Shown here: one piece after another, positions 58,791 through 64,000 of the stretch
How the letters are laid out: each line of letters starts with the position of its first letter
How positions within the stretch are numbered: position 1 is the first letter of the stretch
Source of the DNA: Taklimakanibacter deserti
GTDB lineage: Bacteria > Pseudomonadota > Alphaproteobacteria > Rhizobiales > Aestuariivirgaceae
NCBI GenBank assembly: GCA_003574785.1
Contig: QORU01000022.1
Span: 35,968 to 99,967 of the forward strand
Length of the DNA: 64,000 nucleotides
Reading direction: 5' to 3'
Translations under genes and position numbers: made by a program
The notes under the pieces: generated by a model
Database searches by the model: none
Told to the model about the DNA's origin: nothing
What the model saw: the letters and a program-made list of their open reading frames with translations, nothing else

Positions 58791-59864
58791 ATGGCGAGGG
58801 CGAATGGCATCGGGTCCGGCGTCGGTGCTGCGGTCATGATGGGGCCGCTGATCGGCGCATTTGCTCTGACGCTGGCCTTGCTCGTCTCGGACGCCCATGC
58901 CCAGCTTCCGACCGATCCTACGACCCCGCCCGTCGTCCATACTTACACCGCGCGCACGACCAAGAGTGCGACAAAAACGGTGACGGCGGGCGCGATCAGA
59001 TGGGAGTGCAAGGGCAATGAGTGCAGGAATACCGGTCCCTGGCCCTCGCTTGGCATGGAGGCCTGCCGCTCGCTCGCCCGCCTCGTCGGGACGATCGAGG
59101 CCTTCGGCCGTCCCGGCGCGCAATATACGCCGGCCCAGGTGAGGGAGTGCAATCAGCCGACGATAACGCTCAGCACACCGGGCGTGGTTGTCGTCATTCC
59201 GCGCTCTTGCACGTCCGATGACGATTGCGATGACGGAATATTCTGCAATGGCACCGAGCAATGCGGCAGAGATCGTAGATGCCTGCGCGCCATTCCGGTC
59301 GATTGCGACGACCGTACCGCATGCACGATCGACCAGTGCTCGGAAGAGGCGAGAGAGTGCCGGCATCTGGCTCCCGACCTCGATGGTGATGCTCACGCCG
59401 ACCAGTCCTGTCTCCTGAGCGACGGATCGGTGGCCGGCGATGATTGCGACGACACGAACTCGGATAGGTATCCAGGCGCCGCGGAAATCTGCAACGCCGT
59501 CGATGAGGACTGCAACCCGGCGACGATCGGCAACAAGGACAGCGACTATGACGGCTTCATCGACGCCAACTGTTCCAATGGAGAATTGAGGGGCGAGGAC
59601 TGCGACGATGGCCGGCGCCGCATCAACCCGAACGCTCAAGAGCTATGCAACGGGATCGACGACGACTGCTCCGGCACGCCCGATGACAATGACGCGCCCA
59701 AGGTCACGACCTGGCCGGACAATGACAGGGACGGCTATGGCAATCCGGCGGGGCCGATCGAGAATATTTGTCTGATCGGAAGTGTTCTCATCGGCCGCTC
59801 GTTGAACGATTATGATTGCAATGACACGGACCGCGCGCGTCATCCTGGCAGCAGGTGCCCGTGA
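58791..59864 (+). CDS. Secreted protein with MopE-type metal-binding motifs
   Basis: Protein of 357 residues with an N-terminal signal ('GPLIGAFALTLALLVSDAHA', cleaved near AQ). A first domain with 'IRWECKGNECRNTGPWPS' is followed by a Cys-rich part ('CTSDDDCDDGIFCNGTEQCG') and MopE-like repeats: 'GDDCDDTNSDRYPGAAEICN', 'GEDCDDGRRRINPNAQELCN' and a partial 'DCNDTDRARHPGSRC'. MopE-type motifs bind calcium or copper outside the cell and are more usual in deltaproteobacteria and planctomycetes. No neighbour explains it; 16 Cys or more suggest disulfides. Confidence 0.8.
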   Translation: MARANGIGSGVGAAVMMGPLIGAFALTLALLVSDAHAQLPTDPTTPPVVHTYTARTTKSATKTVTAGAIRWECKGNECRNTGPWPSLGMEACRSLARLVGTIEAFGRPGAQYTPAQVRECNQPTITLSTPGVVVVIPRSCTSDDDCDDGIFCNGTEQCGRDRRCLRAIPVDCDDRTACTIDQCSEEARECRHLAPDLDGDAHADQSCLLSDGSVAGDDCDDTNSDRYPGAAEICNAVDEDCNPATIGNKDSDYDGFIDANCSNGELRGEDCDDGRRRINPNAQELCNGIDDDCSGTPDDNDAPKVTTWPDNDRDGYGNPAGPIENICLIGSVLIGRSLNDYDCNDTDRARHPGSRCP

Positions 59865-59872
59865 AGCGCTAG

Positions 59873-60325
59873 CTAAAGCACGAGCAACTGATCGTCGCGC
59901 AGGATCTCGAGCGCGATCTCGGAGCGCACCCGGTCGACGGTCTGGTGCATCAGCAGCACGCCATTGACGAGATCGCGCAAGGCATCGAGATCGGCGACGC
60001 ATACTTTCAGCAGATAATCGAAATCGCCGGTCACCGCATGGGCTTCGAGGATGCCGGGCGTCAGGCGCACGAGGTCGCGGAAGCGCCGGGCATTGCCGTC
60101 GGAATGACCTTTCAGCTTCACATGGACGAAGGCGGTGACGGCGAAGCCCAAAGCCTTGGCGTCGAGATCGGCGCGGTAGCGGCGGATGACGCCGGTCTGC
60201 TCCAGCGCCTGGCGCCGCCGCACCGCTTGCGACTCCGAAAGCCCCACCTCCTCGGCGAACTGGGTGCGGCTGGCGGCGCTGTTCTTCTGCAGGGAGTCCA
60301 GGATTTTTCGGTCAAATTCATCCAT
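59873..60325 (-). CDS. Lrp/AsnC family regulator
   Basis: Regulator of 150 residues with HTH 'RTQFAEEVGLSESQAVRRRQ' (about residues 18-40) and an AsnC/RAM effector domain ('TGDFDYLLKVCVADLDALR'). It diverges from the HPPD gene across 111 bp and so probably controls tyrosine/phenylalanine catabolism in response to an aromatic amino acid. An additional in-frame Met lies 21 bp upstream (60346). Confidence 0.9.
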   Translation of the reverse strand: MDEFDRKILDSLQKNSAASRTQFAEEVGLSESQAVRRRQALEQTGVIRRYRADLDAKALGFAVTAFVHVKLKGHSDGNARRFRDLVRLTPGILEAHAVTGDFDYLLKVCVADLDALRDLVNGVLLMHQTVDRVRSEIALEILRDDQLLVL

Positions 60326-60346
60326 GTGACGCTCGTTTCCGTGCAA

Positions 60347-60403
60347 ATAATAGGCAAGGAAGACCCATTATGCCTGAAAACGGCGGGGTTGGCGACCTAT
60401 TAT
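60347..60403. promoter_or_regulatory. Inverted ATAATAGG boxes between lrp-like and hppD genes
   Basis: ATAATAGG (60347-60354) and CCTATTAT (60396-60403) are inverted with centres 49 bp apart, roughly five helical turns, in the divergent promoter region. Lrp proteins bind such spaced sites as octamers. Confidence 0.5.
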
Positions 60404-60436
60404 AAGGGCAACGCATCCGCAACCCGAGGATCAGCC

Positions 60437-61549
60437 ATGGGCCCTTATCCGCACGACGCCCCTCCGCCCGAGATCAGCCAGGAGAATCCGGCCGGCACCG
60501 ATGGTTTCGAATTCGTCGAATTCGCTCATCCCGAGCCGCAGAAGCTGCATGACCTGTTCACGAAATTCGGCTTCGCCCCTGTCGCCCGGCACAAGACCAA
60601 GCACATCACCGTCTACCGCCAGGGCGACATCAACTACATCCTCAATGCCGAGCCCAACTCCTTCGGCATGAATTTCGTCGCGAAGCATGGACCTTGCGCG
60701 CCGTCGATGGCTTGGCGCGTCGTCGATGCCGATCATGCCTTCCGCCATGCCGTGGCGCTGGGGGCGGAGCCCTATGAAGGCCAAGACAAGACGATCGATG
60801 CGCCCGCCATCAAGGGCATCGGCGGCAGCCTCCTCTATTTCATCGACCGCTATGGCGAGAAGGGCTCGCCCTATGATGGCGAGTTCCTGTGGCTCGGCGA
60901 CAAGAACCCCAAGCCCGAAGGGATCGGCTTCTATTATCTCGACCATCTGACCCACAATGTCTTCCGCGGCAACATGGACAAGTGGTTCGGCTTCTATGCC
61001 AAGCTGTTCAACTTCCGCCAGATCCGCTTCTTCGACATCGAGGGCAAATATACCGGCCTGTTCTCGCGCGCGCTCAATTCGCCCTGCGGCAAGATCCGCA
61101 TCCCGATCAACGAGAGCGCCGACGACAAGAGCCAGATCGAAGAGTATCTGCGCAAATACAAGGGCGAGGGCATCCAGCATATCGCCATCGCCACCGAGGA
61201 CATCTATGCCGCGACCGATGCCTTGGCCGACAATGGCGTGAGATTCATGCCGCCGCCGCCCGACACTTATTATGCGAAGTGCCGGGATCGCGTGAAGGGC
61301 CATCAGGAGCCGATCGACAAGCTCATGAAGCATGGCGTCCTCATCGACGGCGAGGGCGTCGTCGATGGCGGCGAGACCAAGGTGCTGCTGCAGATATTCT
61401 CGAAGACCGTGATCGGTCCGATCTTCTTCGAATTCATCCAGCGGAAGGGCGATGACGGTTTCGGCGAGGGCAATTTCCGCGCTCTGTTCGAGAGCATCGA
61501 GGAGGACCAGGTGCGCCGCGGCGTGCTGGGTCCGTCCAAGGCGGCGTAG
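60437..61549 (+). CDS. hppD: 4-hydroxyphenylpyruvate dioxygenase
   Basis: Fe(II) enzyme of 370 residues that makes homogentisate, the substrate of HmgA. Candidate iron ligands are His170 (or His173) in 'YYLDHLTHNV', His248 in 'GIQHIAIATED' and Glu332 in 'GPIFFEFIQRKG', the standard His-His-Glu set. C-terminal 'GFGEGNFRALFESIE' is family-conserved. Controlled probably by the divergent Lrp-type regulator; it lies 4 kb from hmgA/maiA in the same catabolic cluster. Confidence 0.97.
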   Translation: MGPYPHDAPPPEISQENPAGTDGFEFVEFAHPEPQKLHDLFTKFGFAPVARHKTKHITVYRQGDINYILNAEPNSFGMNFVAKHGPCAPSMAWRVVDADHAFRHAVALGAEPYEGQDKTIDAPAIKGIGGSLLYFIDRYGEKGSPYDGEFLWLGDKNPKPEGIGFYYLDHLTHNVFRGNMDKWFGFYAKLFNFRQIRFFDIEGKYTGLFSRALNSPCGKIRIPINESADDKSQIEEYLRKYKGEGIQHIAIATEDIYAATDALADNGVRFMPPPPDTYYAKCRDRVKGHQEPIDKLMKHGVLIDGEGVVDGGETKVLLQIFSKTVIGPIFFEFIQRKGDDGFGEGNFRALFESIEEDQVRRGVLGPSKAA

Positions 61550-61574
61550 CCAGTAAGCTTGCAAAATCAGCTAC

Positions 61575-61613
61575 TAAGTCCTATGGTAGTTAATATCACT
61601 ACTATTGGACTTA
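61575..61613. promoter_or_regulatory. 39-bp operator dyad of the Phd/PIN toxin-antitoxin pair
   Basis: Arms TAAGTCCTATGGTAGT (61575-61590) and ACTACTATTGGACTTA (61598-61613) are inverted with 14 of 16 matching positions and a 7-nt centre. The dyad ends 4 nt before the antitoxin ATG. Such dyads are bound by antitoxin or toxin-antitoxin complexes for autoregulation. Confidence 0.8.
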
Positions 61614-61617
61614 ACCA

Positions 61618-61863
61618 ATGGAAGAAGCCGTTTCAGCTGCTGACGCCAACCGAAAGTTCTCTCTGATCCTTCGTCGTGTTCGGGAAGGACGAAGCTATGT
61701 CGTGACCAGTCACGGACAGCCTGTGGCGCGCATTGTTCCCGTCGGCAAAAACAAGGGAGTAGCAAAGAGCGCGCGGGAAGCGTTGTTGTCTCATCTCGAA
61801 CGTCAGCCTCTTGTCAACGCCGGAAGCTGGACGCGCGACGAGCTCTACGAGGATGAGGGGTGA
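61618..61863 (+). CDS. Type II antitoxin, Phd/YefM type
   Basis: Antitoxin of 81 residues. The N-terminal Phd-like DNA-binding fold is 'SAADANRKFSLILRRVREGR' and 'YVVTSHGQPVARIVPV'; the C-terminus 'GSWTRDELYEDEG' would neutralise the toxin. It overlaps the PIN toxin start (GTGA), the standard arrangement, and sits right behind a 39-bp dyad. Pair is intact, unlike the truncated one at 34.5 kb. Confidence 0.9.
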   Translation: MEEAVSAADANRKFSLILRRVREGRSYVVTSHGQPVARIVPVGKNKGVAKSAREALLSHLERQPLVNAGSWTRDELYEDEG

Positions 61864-62312
61864 AGGTTGCCCTCGACACCAACATTCTCGTTTACGCAGA
61901 GCACGTCAACGACACGGAGAAGCGCAATTCTGCATTAGATCTGGTGCGCCGGCTTCCGCAGGAGGCAGTCGTCCTCCCCGTCCAGGTACTCGGCGAATTA
62001 TTCAACGTTCTGGTACGAAAGGGGATAAGATCGCGCGCCGATGCTCGCACCGCCCTTCTTCGCTGGCGTGACACATTTGCGCTTGTCGAGACCTCGCCCG
62101 AGATCATGCTGACGGCAGCCGATCTGGCGACAGATCATCAAATGAGCATCTGGGACGCCATCGTTATGTCCGCTGCTTCACAGTCAGGTTGCCGGCTGCT
62201 TCTGTCGGAAGACCTGCATGACGGGTTCACCTGGGCCGGTGTGACGGTTGCCAACCCTTTTGCCGCGCCGCGTCACGCATTATTGGAGGCTCTGCTGAGC
62301 GAGCAACGATGA
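61860..62312 (+). CDS. PIN-domain toxin (VapC-like RNase)
   Basis: Toxin of 150 residues starting with GTG. PIN acidic residues are visible: Asp in 'VALDTNILVYAE' (residue 6), Glu in 'QVLGELFNVL', and Asp in 'MSIWDAIVMSAA' and 'LLLSEDLHDGF'. The set suggests an active Mg-dependent RNase. It is co-translated with the Phd-type antitoxin. The module is inserted between hppD and an Lrp gene. Confidence 0.92.
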   Translation: MKVALDTNILVYAEHVNDTEKRNSALDLVRRLPQEAVVLPVQVLGELFNVLVRKGIRSRADARTALLRWRDTFALVETSPEIMLTAADLATDHQMSIWDAIVMSAASQSGCRLLLSEDLHDGFTWAGVTVANPFAAPRHALLEALLSEQR

Positions 62313-62351
62313 ATAGGGCTGCCCGGCTGACTCAGGAGAAATGATCTCTGA

Positions 62352-62786
62352 TCACAAAGGCGGCAGTCGCCGCTGCAGCGGCTGCGATTTGACGATCACG
62401 GTATTGGTCTCGGCCTTGTCGCCGATGCGGTCGACGATCTCGTCGAGCTCATCGATCGAGCGCACATGGAGCCTGGCGATGAGACAGTCATCGCCCGTCA
62501 CCTTGTCGCATTCCGAGAATTGCGGAATCTCGCCGACCATCTGCTGCACCCGCAGGAAATGGCCGGGCCGGGGACGGATGCGCACGATCGCCTGCAGCGT
62601 ATAGCCGAAGGCTTGTGGCTCCACCTCGATGGTGAAGGCGCGGATCACGCCGCGCTCCTCGAGCCGCTTCAGGCGTTCCGAGGCGCTGGGCGAGGACAGG
62701 TTCACCTGCGCCGCCAATTCCTTGAGAGAAATGCGGGCGTTTCCGGCAAGGATGCCGACGATCTGGCGGTCCACTTCATCAAGCAT
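62352..62786 (-). CDS. Lrp/AsnC family regulator
   Basis: Regulator of 144 residues: HTH 'SLKELAAQVNLSSPSASERL' (about residues 17-37) and RAM effector domain with 'TGDDCLIARLHVRSIDELDE'. It diverges from an RhtA-like exporter, a common pair in which the Lrp protein senses an amino acid and controls its export. It is clearly distinct from the Lrp protein at 59873. Another Met lies 24 bp upstream (62810). Confidence 0.92.
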   Translation of the reverse strand: MLDEVDRQIVGILAGNARISLKELAAQVNLSSPSASERLKRLEERGVIRAFTIEVEPQAFGYTLQAIVRIRPRPGHFLRVQQMVGEIPQFSECDKVTGDDCLIARLHVRSIDELDEIVDRIGDKAETNTVIVKSQPLQRRLPPL

Positions 62787-62794
62787 GAAACTAC

Positions 62795-62892
62795 CCCATT
62801 TGGCCTTCATAAATTAGGATAATGCCATATCCAACCTTAGAATATCTATATAATTCCGCTTAGGAGGCGAATATAAATCCATCCAAAATGGG
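62795..62892. promoter_or_regulatory. Inverted CCCATTT/AAATGGG boxes between lrp-like and exporter genes
   Basis: CCCATTT (62795-62801) and AAATGGG (62886-62892) are inverted, about 91 bp apart, at the two ends of the divergent AT-rich promoter region. They could be outer Lrp sites. Confidence 0.4.
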
Positions 62893-62920
62893 CACCGCTG
62901 ACACCTTCTGACGGTGAAAG

Positions 62921-63826
62921 GTGCTAGAGCCTGCTTTTCAGGAGCTGATCTTGCAGAACGATGGAAACAGCGTGGTAGCCGGAGCCGGCGCCTCGCAGAC
63001 AGGTCTTGCCGCGATCATGGCGGTCGCCGCCATGATCACCGTGCAGGTCGGCGCGGCCGTGGCCCATCCGACGATGGCCGCCTATGGCCCCTTTGCCACC
63101 ACCTGGGGAAGGCTCGCCTGGGCGGCGATCATCCTGTGCCTGGTGGTGCGCCCCGATATCCGCCGCTATCGACGCGAGGATCTCCTGCTCGCTTTGGCAA
63201 TGGGCGCTACCATCGCGGTGATGACGCTCGCTTTCTTCGTCGCGATCATGCGCGTGCCGCTCGGCCTCGTCGTCGCCATCGAGTTCTTGGGTCCGCTCGG
63301 CGTCGCGGCCCTTGGCTTTGCGAGGAGCTGGCGTCTCGTCTGGTTGCTGCTCGCCATTGCCGGCGTGCTTCTCCTGTCGCTGAATTGGGAGGGCTGGACC
63401 ATCGATGTCCTGGGCTTCGGCTTCGCGCTCCTCGCCGGCGTGGGCTGGGGCATCTACATCCTCTTGAACAAGCGGATCGGCAAGGTCTTCAAGAAGCTGG
63501 ACGGTCTCGCGATTTCACTCGCCGCCGCCGCGCTGATCGCCACCCCTTTCGGCCTCTACGATACCGGCTTCACGCTGCCGATGGGCCTTGCCGCTGAAAC
63601 GGTCGGTCTCGCCATCCTGACGCCGCTTTTGCCTTATGTGCTCGAGATGATGGCCTTGCGCCGCCTGTCATCGGCGAGCTTCGGCATACTGATGAGCGCC
63701 GAGCCCGGCGTCGGCGCGCTCGCCGGCTTCCTGATCCTGCACGAGCCGCTCAGCCTGCAGCAGATCGCCGGCATCGCCTTTGTCATCGCCGCCGGCGCGG
63801 GCGCGGTGATGAGCGCGCGGGAGTAG
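62921..63826 (+). CDS. EamA family exporter, RhtA (threonine/homoserine) type
   Basis: Membrane transporter of 301 residues with ten hydrophobic helices in two EamA repeats; 'GAAVAHPTMAAYGPFATTW' in the first helix pair and 'MALRRLSSASFGILMSAEPG' in the last are characteristic of RhtA. It probably exports an amino acid such as threonine or homoserine. The start is uncertain: GTG at 62921, or TTG at 62951, which has AGGAG at good spacing. Divergent from an Lrp-type regulator. Confidence 0.88.
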   Translation: MLEPAFQELILQNDGNSVVAGAGASQTGLAAIMAVAAMITVQVGAAVAHPTMAAYGPFATTWGRLAWAAIILCLVVRPDIRRYRREDLLLALAMGATIAVMTLAFFVAIMRVPLGLVVAIEFLGPLGVAALGFARSWRLVWLLLAIAGVLLLSLNWEGWTIDVLGFGFALLAGVGWGIYILLNKRIGKVFKKLDGLAISLAAAALIATPFGLYDTGFTLPMGLAAETVGLAILTPLLPYVLEMMALRRLSSASFGILMSAEPGVGALAGFLILHEPLSLQQIAGIAFVIAAGAGAVMSARE

Positions 63827-63879
63827 GATACCCTCTTGTATCTGGAAGCTGTCGTCGAATCCTGTTCAAGGATCGACGT

Positions 63880-63913
63880 AGCGAGGGGCCTGGCGGCCGC
63901 CAGGCCCCTCGCT
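63880..63913. terminator. Perfect 34-bp GC-rich palindrome downstream of exporter gene
   Basis: Positions 63880-63896 (AGCGAGGGGCCTGGCGG) are exactly reverse-complementary to 63897-63913. The hairpin starts 54 nt after the exporter stop and is not followed by a U-run, so it may be an intrinsic terminator variant or a repeat element. No gene is recognised from 63827 to the end of the window. Confidence 0.6.
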
Positions 63914-64000
63914 CGGCGATGTCGCCCGTCCACCCTCCGGCTACAACCGTCGGGGAGCTTGGGATCTTCGCTGTTCTCACGCACAACCGAACAGTCGCTG

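Noticed and set aside
1..64000. tRNA or rRNA genes and an associated attachment site
   Set aside because: No cloverleaf arms, anticodon-arm patterns or rRNA segments were seen on either strand by eye; a covariance-model scan would be needed to exclude them fully.

Overview
The window looks like chromosomal DNA from a high-GC alphaproteobacterium of the order Hyphomicrobiales (Rhizobiales). Evidence for this is the density of sugar ABC transporters with ROK, DeoR, GntR, IclR and LacI-style local regulators, the rhizobial-type haem uptake set (HmuP-T-U-V with an IsdG-like monooxygenase and a HutX-like protein), several intergenic repeat families typical of the order, and two GAAC-N7-GAAC direct repeats that match the alphaproteobacterial LexA box. 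The genus cannot be fixed from the sequence alone. No rRNA, tRNA or CRISPR array was seen.

Layout. 1-1726: end of a peptide/opine-type (Dpp) permease pair, followed by an IclR regulator. 2802-8218: a complete MalFGK-type sugar ABC operon with a Gfo/Idh dehydrogenase. 8439-17201: ROK and DeoR regulators, an SDR, then a DeoR-headed operon (BtpA-like protein, FGGY kinase, HAD phosphatase, and a two-subunit N,N-dimethylformamidase-like amidohydrolase). 17222-22059: an AAC(3)-like acetyltransferase and the haem uptake/degradation locus. 22085-22461: a 377-bp cassette with a GIY-YIG nuclease gene between perfect 30-bp inverted repeats. 22545-29590: a sugar or sugar-acid locus (DenD-like dehydrogenase, two SDRs, an Frc/Rbs-type ABC transporter and a ROK regulator).

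29.6-36.3 kb is the accessory region: lower GC, decayed genes and defence/mobility functions. It holds a DUF5681 gene, an HD-domain phosphohydrolase overlapping a YwgA-like gene, an HsdR N-terminal fragment, an HNH endonuclease gene broken by a single-base frameshift, and a Phd-type antitoxin with a truncated toxin. LexA-type boxes lie at the same distance in front of the DUF5681 gene and the HD/YwgA pair. The HD/YwgA pair is the best candidate here for an undescribed, possibly SOS-controlled defence module.

36.5-46.8 kb is one continuous unit: sugar-type binding protein, two permeases, a 62-residue membrane protein, two unlike ATPases, then DhaL, DhaM, HPr, enzyme I, a small HTH-like protein and DhaK. 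It couples ABC uptake to a self-contained PEP-dependent dihydroxyacetone-kinase phosphorelay. 46.8-49.1 kb: a MerR regulator with two operator-like dyads and a VIT/vWA protein. 49.2-54 kb: GntR plus an RbsACB-type transporter. 54-61.5 kb: homogentisate/tyrosine catabolism (FAH-like, HmgA, MarR, MaiA, Lrp, HPPD), interrupted by a DedA-rhodanese fusion and a MopE-like secreted protein. 61.6-63.8 kb: a Phd/PIN toxin-antitoxin pair with a 39-bp operator dyad, and an Lrp regulator divergent from an RhtA-like exporter.
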